This document shows, in pieces, positions 1 to 6,233 of a stretch of 7,681 nt of DNA (positions are counted from its first letter, which is position 1; each line of letters begins with the position of its first letter). Source of the stretch: JACRAR01 sp041665185. GTDB lineage: Bacteria; Pseudomonadota; Gammaproteobacteria; Burkholderiales; Rhodocyclaceae. The DNA lies in NCBI GenBank assembly GCA_041665185.1, contig JBAYJH010000240.1, positions 1-7,681 of the forward strand, written 5' to 3'. Made by a program: the position numbers and the translations under genes. The notes beneath the pieces were generated by a model, which had not been told where the DNA came from, searched no databases, and saw only the letters and a program-made list of their open reading frames with translations.

Positions 1-697
1 AGAACACCGGACCGTTCGGCCACTCGACCCATCCCACCCACCACCCCATCCGTCCCTCCCAGCCCGTCTTGGCCCGCAGTATCCAATCGCGCCCCGCCTC
101 GACGATCATGATGTCCTTGACCAGACGCTGGTGTTCAAGGCGAAACGGGAGTTCATTCCGATAAAGGCGTTTCAGGAAAGCGATCTGCTCGTGCGCGGAG
201 ATGGCGAGATTCCCCGCCACCCAGTAATCGCCATGCTTGCCGGACGAGTCGGCGTTGCCATAGCCGAGTTTTTGGAGATAATCTCTCGCTCTGTCCTGGC
301 CGATTTCCTTCGCAAACCGCTCATATACCCAGAGCGCGGAGTTGCGCATGGCCGATCGCAGATCCTGGTCTTGATTGTGTGCCGCGAAGCCTCTTATCAC
401 CCCGTCCCAACTGAAGACCTGAAACTCGTCGCGGACGGCTCCTGCGTCCAGCGCCAGGAGCGTATGCGGAATCTTGAAGGTGGATGCGGGTGAATAGCGC
501 GTCCGCGCCCTGCGTTCATCGTAGACGGAAGTGGTCCGAATGCCGGCACGCTCATCCGCCACGACGATCGTTCCTTGCGCAGCGAAGTCACGAAAGTATT
601 TCTCCCAATCGGCACGGAAGTGCAGTGCCTCCTGTGCATGGCCAGGCGGGGCAAGCGCGAGTATTGCCAGCAGCAGTGCGAGGATTCTAATTTTCAT
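1..697 (-). CDS. blaOXA: Class D beta-lactamase, OXA-2-like (C-terminus cut by window edge)
   Basis: Periplasmic serine beta-lactamase that hydrolyses penicillins and related beta-lactams through an acyl-enzyme on a serine next to a carboxylated lysine. The frame is open from ATG 697 to the edge, giving 232 residues; OXA-2 itself has about 275, so roughly 40 are missing. A signal peptide covers residues 1-21 (MKIRILALLL...GHA). Motifs seen: S72-T-F-K75 (active serine and lysine), Y146-G-N148, K210-T-G212, and a WWVGW segment at 219-223. Blocks such as YSPASTFKIPHT, FAKEIG and AKTGWEGRMGWW match OXA-2 as I remember it, with overall identity clearly high but not near 100%. The second family motif S-x-V reads S120-A-L122, so Val is Leu. 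The start is supported by a strong Shine-Dalgarno (GGGGAGGG, 708-701). A decayed attC-like stretch lies directly upstream, so this was probably a cassette gene. Class D and OXA-2 group: very sure; exact variant not determinable. Confidence 0.95.
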   Translation of the reverse strand, partial: MKIRILALLLAILALAPPGHAQEALHFRADWEKYFRDFAAQGTIVVADERAGIRTTSVYDERRARTRYSPASTFKIPHTLLALDAGAVRDEFQVFSWDGVIRGFAAHNQDQDLRSAMRNSALWVYERFAKEIGQDRARDYLQKLGYGNADSSGKHGDYWVAGNLAISAHEQIAFLKRLYRNELPFRLEHQRLVKDIMIVEAGRDWILRAKTGWEGRMGWWVGWVEWPNGPVF

Positions 698-705
698 ATG
701 CCCTC

Positions 706-776
706 CCCGGGCGTTCAGGGTCGTGGTTCACAGGCGTCGCGCGCCATGATCGCGTATCGTCCTCCGCCACGAAATA
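706..776 (-). repeat. Decayed attC-like site between GST and OXA genes
   Basis: On the plus strand, 733-762 aligns without gaps to the core of the intact attC at 6234-6321, with 22 of 30 bases identical by eye. It ends in the same cgtcc followed by a similar cg(c/a)c...cgaa stretch. On the OXA-proximal side, gttcaggg (713-720) matches gttcaagg of the intact site. The simple site at the far end is not recognisable, and the core next to the OXA gene reads GCCCGGG on the minus strand instead of GTTRRRY. I infer an old attC that is probably no longer recombined. It belongs to the GST-containing cassette and marks the start of the OXA cassette. Confidence 0.5.
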
Positions 777-835
777 CCTTGCAATTGTCCCAAGAACATT
801 TCGGACGCCTGGCCACGCTGGAACCGATAGGACCG

Positions 836-1456
836 TCAGGTTTCACCGCTCGGCTCCGCCTTGAGTGCCTCGTCGGGATGACGCCAGCGGGGGAGGCCGC
901 GGATCGCATTCAGCCAACGCCGGACGTTCGGGTACGACGCCTCGGACAGGCCGGCTTGCGACAGCCAGAAGAGATAGGCGGAACAACTGATGTCGGCCAG
1001 CGTAGGCCCGGATGGCAACAGAAATTGCGACGACGAGAGGAAGGAATCGAGCGTCTCGAGGTCCGCCTCGGCACGGCCGCGCAGGTAGGCGAGTACCTCG
1101 GGCGGCTGCTTCGCCCAGTGCAGCGAGAAGCGCAGGTTGGGGACGCTGAAGCCGACGCGGTTGGCCTCCCACCACAACCATTCCAGCACGGTTGGCCACT
1201 CGGCGGCGTGTCCGCGGAATCGATCCGATTTTTGCGCCAGGTGGATGAGGATCGCGTTCGACTGGCACAGCGGACGGCCTTCGTCGACGAGAACCGGTAC
1301 TTCGCCGAACCTGCTGGCGGCGACGAAGTCCGGCGGGCGCTGCGTTCTGGCCTTGCCGAGGTCGATCCAGCGGTACTCGTGATCGATGCCGGCAAGCAGC
1401 AGGAACGACCTGACCTTGTACGAGTGTCCGGAGTCCGTGCTGCCGTAAAGGAGCAT
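836..1456 (-). CDS. Glutathione S-transferase family protein
   Basis: Predicted cytosolic GST-fold enzyme of 206 residues, the usual size for bacterial GSTs, which conjugate glutathione to electrophiles or act as related thiol transferases. The N-terminal thioredoxin-like domain (about 1-78) begins LLYGSTDSGHSYKVRSFL and includes G-E-V-P-V-L (51-56), the cis-proline loop that binds glutathione. It is followed by QSNAILIHLA (65-74), the position of the glutathione-contacting Glu/Gln-Ser. The C-terminal all-alpha domain carries P-T-L-A-D-I-S (151-157), matching the Ser/Thr-x-x-Asp N-capping box of GSTs. A Ser lies near the catalytic N-terminus, but the catalytic residue and subclass cannot be fixed. 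It starts 14 bases after the stop of the 4-TM gene with no strong ribosome site, which suggests co-transcription and translational coupling. A longer reading upstream only runs through the neighbouring gene in another frame. Confidence 0.9.
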   Translation of the reverse strand: MLLYGSTDSGHSYKVRSFLLLAGIDHEYRWIDLGKARTQRPPDFVAASRFGEVPVLVDEGRPLCQSNAILIHLAQKSDRFRGHAAEWPTVLEWLWWEANRVGFSVPNLRFSLHWAKQPPEVLAYLRGRAEADLETLDSFLSSSQFLLPSGPTLADISCSAYLFWLSQAGLSEASYPNVRRWLNAIRGLPRWRHPDEALKAEPSGET

Positions 1457-1470
1457 GTGGGACCGGCCGC

Positions 1471-1857
1471 TCAAGGCTTGACCGGCAACATTCGGTACAG
1501 CCGTCCACCCGCCCAGCATTGCGGAATCGCCAACACCACCAGGGCGACGGGATACCAGTTTGGTCCGAGTCCCTTGTTCCACGTGGCGGCCAGGCCGACA
1601 AGCCCCAGAACCGTGCCGACGGCACCGAGGATCATGGCGTGCATCATGGGTTTCTCGGGCGCCAGCCGAACCGTGAGCATCGCGCCGGCGATACCGATGA
1701 CGACGCGATAAGCGGTCGCCAGCAGCGCAAGCGCGTCGCTGATCGGCTGGCCGATGGGCGGATAGACCCCGGCCATATGCAATGCGATATCGACCAAGGT
1801 CGTCACCACGAGAATGAAAACGAGGCCGGCAACGACGGCCCAGACAGTTCTTTTCAT
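1471..1857 (-). CDS. Small four-TM integral membrane protein, unknown function
   Basis: 128 residues, almost entirely hydrophobic. Four predicted membrane helices lie at about 5-25, 41-62, 73-92 and 101-117, with short loops and a basic C-terminal tail (RLYRMLPVKP). It starts MKRTVWAVVAG at ATG 1857 behind a convincing Shine-Dalgarno (GAGGAG, 7-8 bases upstream). A longer in-frame reading exists upstream but has no hydrophobic or conserved character, so I rejected it. There are no catalytic motifs, and I recognise no named family. It lies 14 bases before the GST gene, so the two probably form one transcript or one two-gene cassette. The inner-membrane location is secure; the role is not. Confidence 0.8.
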   Translation of the reverse strand: MKRTVWAVVAGLVFILVVTTLVDIALHMAGVYPPIGQPISDALALLATAYRVVIGIAGAMLTVRLAPEKPMMHAMILGAVGTVLGLVGLAATWNKGLGPNWYPVALVVLAIPQCWAGGRLYRMLPVKP

Positions 1858-1975
1858 AATCCGCTCCTCGAATCCGGCATGAGGATAGCATTGAAATCGA
1901 GCCGCATGCCAGGGTCTGCCGGTGACTGGCCGTACTTCATGAACATTGGATCGAAGCGCCTCCCGGCGGGGCGGG
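1858..1975 (-). other. Intergenic spacer between GNAT and 4-TM genes
   Basis: 118 bases without a gene. The downstream end carries the ribosome site of the 4-TM gene. The ten bases ggtgactggc at 1921-1930 are identical to part of attC1 (7105-7114), but the rest does not align convincingly and no central stem is seen. A weak TATCCT box lies on the minus strand without a good -35. This may be the ghost of an attC or chance. Confidence 0.3.
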
Positions 1976-2473
1976 TCAATCCTTAAAGGTCTCGCTACGC
2001 GAGGACCATTGAACGACATACTCGTTCTGTCCATCGACTCGGGCGCCAGTCTTCTCGAATCCAGCCTTCTGAACTACCCGGATTGAAGCGCGATTCGTCG
2101 GCGCCACTTCCGCGAGCACCTCGGTCGCGCCAGCTTCAAACGCTTTGTGAAGGAGCATTCGAAGGGCCGCGGTTGCCGCACCCTTACCTCGCGCCCCTGG
2201 CGCGACACCGTAGCCAACTTCGACCCGGCCTTGAGCCGGAACCGTCTTGAAGCCGCAGCCACCGACGATCCTGGCTTCTGCGAGGTCGACAATAAGGAAG
2301 GACGTCGACCAAGGGGTGGGATGGCCTGCCGCGGCAAGCTGAAGCGATCTCGACGCAACGAACGCGGGTGGCAGTGAGTCCGGTTCGATCCGATACCCTA
2401 GGCCTTCGGGAACGCGCGAGGCAGCCAGCATCTCGAGGGCTGTTTTCGACAGCTGGAGCAGGGAAAAGGACAT
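1976..2473 (-). CDS. GNAT-family N-acetyltransferase
   Basis: 165-residue acetyl-CoA-dependent acetyltransferase of the GNAT fold, closest in style to the RimJ/RimL branch that acetylates amines on proteins or small molecules. The acetyl-CoA pyrophosphate loop (motif A) is V-A-P-G-A-R-G-K-G-A-A at 90-100, preceded by the beta-4 strand GRVEVGYGV. The later N-R-A-S-I-R-V-V-Q-K-A-G-F (127-139) is the typical motif B helix and turn. The first 50 residues are less typical. I chose ATG 2473 because the sequence upstream is an attC remnant (2481-2510). The alternative GTG at 2539 would add 22 residues encoded by that remnant and overlap the methyltransferase stop. No clear Shine-Dalgarno is present, as is common for cassette genes with short leaders. 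The substrate is unknown; antibiotic acetylation is possible but not shown. Confidence 0.9.
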   Translation of the reverse strand: MSFSLLQLSKTALEMLAASRVPEGLGYRIEPDSLPPAFVASRSLQLAAAGHPTPWSTSFLIVDLAEARIVGGCGFKTVPAQGRVEVGYGVAPGARGKGAATAALRMLLHKAFEAGATEVLAEVAPTNRASIRVVQKAGFEKTGARVDGQNEYVVQWSSRSETFKD

Positions 2474-2480
2474 TTTGCGT

Positions 2481-2510
2481 GGCGCGACGTTCAAGGCAAC
2501 CGGCGCTGGC
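2481..2510 (-). repeat. attC remnant (L'-R' half) upstream of GNAT gene
   Basis: The plus strand gttcaaggcaaccggcgctg at 2489-2508 matches the corresponding part of attC2 at 18 of 20 positions. The core on the minus strand is GTCGCGC, one base off in the GTT. The other half (cgcgcagcg arm, L'' and R'') is missing: the bases up to the methyltransferase stop do not pair with this half, and there is no complement to that cassette's GTTAGGC start. I infer an attC that lost one arm by deletion or drift, so the methyltransferase and GNAT cassettes are probably locked together. Confidence 0.65.
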
Positions 2511-2535
2511 GAGACGGCAATCAAGATGCCAATGC

Positions 2536-3282
2536 TCACCGAGGCATCAGCGCGAACACACCCCAGCCCAGGTACTCACGTGTGTATGCGGCGTGGCGCA
2601 CGGGTGCCGAGGTCAGTTGGGCTCGAACTTCCTTGGCTAACTCGTCGTCGGGATTGGCTTCGAGCCATCGGCGCATGGTGAGCCATTTGGTCGCCTCGTA
2701 TCTGTCCCACCCGTCCTGGTCGGCCAGAATCATTTCAACCACGTCATAGCCAAGGCGGCCGAATGACGCGAGAAGTTCAGGCAGCATGAGAAAGTCGGAG
2801 ATCGAGTTGGCAAGACACCCCTTGGCAACCTCTTCCGTCGGTGGCAACTGCCGCCAGAACGGCTCGCCGATAAGGATGATCCCTCCGGTGCGCAGGCTCC
2901 GCGCCAACAGCTCGATAGTGCCGGTGACTCCCCCGGCAATCCAAGTGGCGCCGACACAAGCTGCTACATCGACCTTCTCGGCAGAGACGTAACCCGCGGC
3001 ATCGCCATGGATGAACTTGACTCGATCGGCAACGCCGAGTTCTATGGCACGGTGTTTCGCTTGCTCGGAGAACAACTGGCTCATGTCGATGCCGGTGCCG
3101 ATGACGCCGTGATCGCGTGCCCAGGTGCACAGCATCTCCCCGGAACCGCTGCCGAGGTCGAGCACGCGGGTTCCCGATTCCAGACGCAGCGCCGCGCCGA
3201 GAGCGGCAAGCTTGTCGGGAGTGATCGGGTTATGAATGCGGTGAGCACTCTCAGTGATGTTGAATATTCGTGGGATGTCCAT
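2536..3282 (-). CDS. Class I SAM-dependent methyltransferase
   Basis: 248-residue predicted cytosolic methyltransferase with the Rossmann-like AdoMet fold. Motif I is V-L-D-L-G-S-G-S-G-E at 40-49, which binds AdoMet. Asp66 in GTGIDMS ends strand beta-2 and should contact the ribose. F-I-H-G-D-A at 90-95 corresponds to the adenine-contacting acidic loop, and GGIILIGEPFW later is the strand beta-5 region. The N-terminal HRIHNPITPDKLAALG recurs in a common group of uncharacterised bacterial methyltransferases. Substrate is unknown; small molecules are more likely than DNA, because no (D/N)PPY motif is present. It starts at ATG 3282, about 43 bases after the cassette core at 3331-3325, with no clear Shine-Dalgarno. 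Its own downstream attC is damaged. Confidence 0.92.
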   Translation of the reverse strand: MDIPRIFNITESAHRIHNPITPDKLAALGAALRLESGTRVLDLGSGSGEMLCTWARDHGVIGTGIDMSQLFSEQAKHRAIELGVADRVKFIHGDAAGYVSAEKVDVAACVGATWIAGGVTGTIELLARSLRTGGIILIGEPFWRQLPPTEEVAKGCLANSISDFLMLPELLASFGRLGYDVVEMILADQDGWDRYEATKWLTMRRWLEANPDDELAKEVRAQLTSAPVRHAAYTREYLGWGVFALMPR

Positions 3283-3324
3283 TGTGGAAAAACTTAGTTA
3301 TGGGCGTGAATAGATTCGGTCGTG

Positions 3325-3389
3325 GCCTAACGAATAAGGTTCAGATCGTGGCTCGCTTCGCTCTCACGATCTAACCTTATTCGTCAGCT
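3325..3389 (-). repeat. attC site, near-perfect palindromic type
   Basis: 65 bp. The arms 3332-3350 and 3365-3382 are perfectly complementary over 18 bp except for a single unpaired base at 3342, the kind of extrahelical base that orients attC folding. The loop is 14 bases. Outer boxes on the minus strand are AGCTGAC (R'', 3389-3383) and GTTAGGC (R', 3331-3325). The upstream cassette begins GTTAGCT, whose complement AGCTAAC matches this R'' at 6 of 7. It shares no stem sequence with the other sites, so this cassette probably came from a different source integron. Confidence 0.88.
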
Positions 3390-3390
3390 A

Positions 3391-4134
3391 TCACTTCAGG
3401 CTCTGTAGATGCCGAAACATAGTTGCAGCGCCAATCTCGTTTCTCGGATCGCGCCGGAAGTAAGCGAGTAGATCTCCGGGTTTGAACTTGACCTGACCAA
3501 CCTCAAACGCTGTCTTCACACAGAACACATCCCACTCCTCGAACTGTGCCGGCACGTCGGTGCGGTCGATACGGAATCGTTGGCCTGGCTCGAATCTCCA
3601 GCTTTGAACCTTTGGTAGCGACTCAAACTTGGATGCCGCCTCAGATCCACTCTCGGGGCACGGGCCATTTCCGGCGATCTGCATTACACGGTAGGTGTTG
3701 TCCGGTTCAATAAGGATAGCCTCGCACTTTATGGGCGGGAGGCCAGGGGAACGGCGCCACGCCGGTGATTTGGGGCCATGTCGTAGGTTCATGGACGACT
3801 GCGCGAAGATCCATCTTCCTACGACCTCATGCGATTTCGCTAGCTCAAGCTCCGGGCGCACCGGCGAAAAAGGGCAAGGAAATGTGTCGTAGATCACTGC
3901 CAAGATGAGGCGGAATGAATCCTCTTTGGAGGCATCGATCCCAGAAATAAGGGGATCAAGCCGTGCTCTTAATTCTCGGTGAGTAGCTCCCTGATCGAGA
4001 CAGAGCAAGACGTTGTTGTCTCGGCCGAAAGCTGCGTCAATGGCATGATCGGCCACGTCGAGGTTATGAGACTGCGCGGTGGAAATGGTCGGCAACGCGG
4101 CGACAAGTATGGCAACGAGATACCTAAGACTCAT
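3391..4134 (-). CDS. Exported protein of unknown function
   Basis: 247 residues. The N-terminus MSLRYLVAILVAALPTISTAQ is a typical Sec signal peptide with cleavage expected near residue 20, so the mature protein should be periplasmic or secreted. The mature part contains five cysteines (in LLCLD, FPCPF, IKCEA, GPCPE and VFCVK), so disulfides are plausible. No further membrane helix, repeat or catalytic motif is recognisable. A segment near the middle (VVGRWIFAQSSMNLR) followed by alternating strands suggests a beta-rich fold, which is only an impression. ATG 4134 is preceded by GGAG six bases away, so the start is good. The stop lies one base from the attC5 R'' box, as in compact cassettes. 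I do not recognise the family. Confidence 0.8.
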   Translation of the reverse strand: MSLRYLVAILVAALPTISTAQSHNLDVADHAIDAAFGRDNNVLLCLDQGATHRELRARLDPLISGIDASKEDSFRLILAVIYDTFPCPFSPVRPELELAKSHEVVGRWIFAQSSMNLRHGPKSPAWRRSPGLPPIKCEAILIEPDNTYRVMQIAGNGPCPESGSEAASKFESLPKVQSWRFEPGQRFRIDRTDVPAQFEEWDVFCVKTAFEVGQVKFKPGDLLAYFRRDPRNEIGAATMFRHLQSLK

Positions 4135-4168
4135 CTAAAACTCCAATCTGGGCACACGCGAAGGTGAA

Positions 4169-4241
4169 AGCTAACGTAGAGGTCGCCGGCGCTGGGGCGG
4201 CTTTATCGCGCAGCGTCCGGTGGACCGCAGGGTTTTGCGGC
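4169..4241 (-). repeat. attC site, shortened variant
   Basis: About 73 bp. The right arm cgcgcagcgtcc is kept, but the partner arm reads cgctggggcg, so the central stem is weakened, and the roughly 15-base side segment present in attC1-3 is missing. Minus-strand outer boxes are GCCGCAA (R'', atypical, lacking the canonical AAC) and GTTAGCT (R'). The R'' complements the start of its own cassette (GTGCGGC) at 6 of 7 positions, which supports the boundary despite the atypical sequence. Confidence 0.75.
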
Positions 4242-4268
4242 ATGCGTATTGGGCTGCGGTGCATAGGA

Positions 4269-5627
4269 TTAAGGCACAAGACCGATCACCACAACCTGCT
4301 GGGTCACCTCATTATCTGAATGCCCTACGATGATGATTCGACCGTTGTCTTGTGCCGTCATATAGGCTGGTCTATCGGTTACCGCTCCAATCGAAACAAC
4401 ATGCATCCCGTCTCGACCAAATGAGCTATCGACATCTCCATTTGGCAGGAAACGCGCAATGCCAACACTGTAATAAAAGGGCGGCTGTGATTGGCGGAGC
4501 TTCGCCGGCCGAACTGACATCCCGCTTATGAGAATCCTTCCATCCGGCCGCGTTACTGGAATGAAATCGCTATAACGCCAAAACTTCGTCTTTGTAGTGA
4601 TGGTGCCGGTTTCTCCGAAGGCCAAATCAGGAGAGCCATCGACGTGAAGCCGTGATAACAATAACCAGCTATCGTCTTGCAGCGAATAGCCACCGACAAG
4701 GAAGATTCGCCCATCGGGCAAGGTCGATATAGTTGGTGGACTGTACCTTCCTTTTTCCATCGTTCTATTCGCAAGTCCCTCAACTCCAAAATTCCTATCC
4801 AGAGACCCATTTACGTTGTAGCGCGCAAGAACGAGGGTTGAGTTCGGATTCTTTTGGCGTGTGCCTGCGGCAATAAGCTTGCCGTCTTGCTGAAGCGCTA
4901 GCCCCGTGATCCGTACATCGCCGCCACCAACATCTGTTACGACTACTCCATTCCTACCAAAGGACGCATCAAAAGACCCATTGCCATTCAGACGTGCCAA
5001 CAAAACATAGTCGTCTGGAACTGACTGTACGAATGGCTGATCCCTATATTCCTTCCGAATTGTGATTTTTCCTCCGACCACAATCTTTCCATCCGCCAGA
5101 AGAGTCAAGGAGTAAACATAGGCGGCCGAATACTCCACCGGAAAGATCAATAGCCCCCGATCTCCGAAACGTGAATCAAGAGTGCCATCGACGTTGTACA
5201 CGGCCAACGTGATGCCCTCTTTTCCTTTTTCGACGTGAGCCCAGCCAGCCACAACAATTCTTCCGTCCGGCATGAGTCCGACAGCAGTTGATCTGCTGTT
5301 GACACCTACCTTTGTAACAACAACTCCGTTATCGCCAAATCCATTGTCCGGTGTGCCATTCGGATTTGTACGAGCTAGCGCCATCGCTTCGAAGTAACCT
5401 TTGTAATAGACCGAGCCGGCAACGATGATCTTTCCATCGGGTTGGGTTACGCCTGTAGTTGCCCAGCTCTTGCCGGGACCAAACGCAATTTTCGCTACGC
5501 CGTCTCCAGCGAATGTTGGATCGAGGCGCACTTCACTTTCAGAAAACGCTGGACACGAAATGACCACTGCCAACAACGCAAGGGCTACTTGAATACGTTT
5601 AGCTAGAGCTGCCAAGAAGCTTCGCAT
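4269..5627 (-). CDS. Exported delta-60 repeat (seven-repeat, beta-propeller-like) protein
   Basis: 452 residues from ATG 5627. An N-terminal signal (MRSFLAALAKRIQVALALLAVVISCPAFS) includes V-I-S-C, so lipoprotein processing is possible. The mature part is seven copies of the delta-60 repeat: each has a (N/D)GxxDxxFGxxG element such as NGTPDNGFGDNG or DGTLDSRFGDRG, and later a DG(K/R)IxxxG element such as DGKIIVAG or DGRIVVAG. The first copy begins LDPTFAGDG and the last is NGDVDSSFGRDG. Seven repeats suggest a closed seven-bladed beta-propeller, as in similar surface or secreted proteins of unknown function. An upstream GTG (5663) is in frame, but its 12 extra residues come from attC3 and were rejected. 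A 13-codon ORF (5644-5603) starts exactly at the cassette core and overlaps this start in another frame. Base composition is lower in GC than the left-hand genes. Confidence 0.9.
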   Translation of the reverse strand: MRSFLAALAKRIQVALALLAVVISCPAFSESEVRLDPTFAGDGVAKIAFGPGKSWATTGVTQPDGKIIVAGSVYYKGYFEAMALARTNPNGTPDNGFGDNGVVVTKVGVNSRSTAVGLMPDGRIVVAGWAHVEKGKEGITLAVYNVDGTLDSRFGDRGLLIFPVEYSAAYVYSLTLLADGKIVVGGKITIRKEYRDQPFVQSVPDDYVLLARLNGNGSFDASFGRNGVVVTDVGGGDVRITGLALQQDGKLIAAGTRQKNPNSTLVLARYNVNGSLDRNFGVEGLANRTMEKGRYSPPTISTLPDGRIFLVGGYSLQDDSWLLLSRLHVDGSPDLAFGETGTITTKTKFWRYSDFIPVTRPDGRILISGMSVRPAKLRQSQPPFYYSVGIARFLPNGDVDSSFGRDGMHVVSIGAVTDRPAYMTAQDNGRIIIVGHSDNEVTQQVVVIGLVP

Positions 5628-5644
5628 AGGGGGAGTCCGTTCAT

Positions 5645-5734
5645 GCCGCACGTCTGAATTCACCGGCGCTGCGCGGCGCTTTATCGCGCAGCGTCCAGCG
5701 ACCGGAGGGAGCGGCCTTGACCGCAGTGTTCGGC
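5645..5734 (-). repeat. attC site
   Basis: 90 bp. The central arms 5667-5675 (cgctgcgcg) and 5685-5693 (cgcgcagcg) are perfect complements around a 9-base loop. Outer boxes on the minus strand are GCCGAAC (R'', 5734-5728) and GTGCGGC (R', 5651-5645). R'' is the exact complement of GTTCGGC at the start of the same HNH cassette (7 of 7), as expected of a cassette that can form a proper circle. The R' has GTG instead of GTT. Confidence 0.88.
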
Positions 5735-5735
5735 A

Positions 5736-6230
5736 TCATTTGCGTGCGCGTTGATCAACGTGCCGAAAAACCCAAGCCAAAGTTGCAGGATTGATCTTTC
5801 CCTGGCCCCAATGCCTGCTAGTTCTTGGAAAAACTTCTTCAAGAACAATCCGCACTTCTTGCATGAGTATATCGGTATGCGTGAGTCCGGAAAACGGCTT
5901 TTCACCAAACACAAACTCATACTCCCTAATTCCCCGCTCTTGCCAGTATGTGCCATAGAAGGGAACGGCATGTGCGCGCAGCCAGACCCACATGAATTCG
6001 GGGTCAGCAACATTTGGAGCTTCGGCATGGCACTGAGCACACAAGAGCACGAGATTACTAGGACTCTCATCTCCGCCAAGAGCGCGTGGAATGATGTGAC
6101 ATCGTTGGAGCAGACGCTCATGTGCACAACGCCAACACAGTTTTTCTGCTTCCGCCCAATCAACAGACAATCCGCACTCGCTCTGGTGGGTGCTCCAGTA
6201 ATCAACAATTTCACGATGAGTTGTGTTCAT
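5736..6230 (-). CDS. HNH endonuclease-like protein with Cys4 zinc site
   Basis: 164 residues. Predicted metal-dependent nuclease of the HNH (McrA-like) group that cuts DNA or RNA by a beta-beta-alpha metal site. The zinc-binding pairs are C32-x2-C35 and C64-x2-C67; the HNH residues are H45 (in RCHIIPRALGG), N59 (in PSNLVLLC) and H68 (in CAQCHAE). The rest (70-164) is alpha-helical, with several Trp, and not recognised. It forms a single-gene cassette: only three bases separate the core GTTCGGC (6240-6234) from ATG 6230, so there is no Shine-Dalgarno, and translation may be leaderless or re-initiated. The stop is one base from attC3. HNH genes on their own may serve in restriction or phage defence, which is inference here. 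A catalytic role looks intact because the motif residues are present. Confidence 0.88.
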   Translation of the reverse strand: MNTTHREIVDYWSTHQSECGLSVDWAEAEKLCWRCAHERLLQRCHIIPRALGGDESPSNLVLLCAQCHAEAPNVADPEFMWVWLRAHAVPFYGTYWQERGIREYEFVFGEKPFSGLTHTDILMQEVRIVLEEVFPRTSRHWGQGKINPATLAWVFRHVDQRARK

Positions 6231-6233
6231 GAT

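Noticed and set aside
698..835. Promoter for the OXA gene
   Set aside because: Only scattered TTGCAA and GATACG boxes with poor spacing (20 bases) were seen, not enough for a call.
575..1711. Long plus-strand open frame
   Set aside because: It runs opposite the OXA, GST and 4-TM genes, whose motifs are clear; its own protein is Arg/Gly-rich with no domain. It is a shadow of high-GC coding sequence.
836..1891. Extended minus-strand frame fusing an upstream segment to the GST
   Set aside because: The first part is out of frame with the 4-TM gene and lacks any conserved feature; the GST domain begins at ATG 1456.
2474..2539. GTG start at 2539 for the GNAT gene, overlapping the methyltransferase stop
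   Set aside because: The extra 22 residues are encoded by an attC remnant, so the apparent translational coupling is accidental.
5628..5663. GTG start at 5663 for the delta-60 gene
   Set aside because: It lies inside attC3 and adds a charged stretch before an otherwise normal signal peptide starting at ATG 5627.
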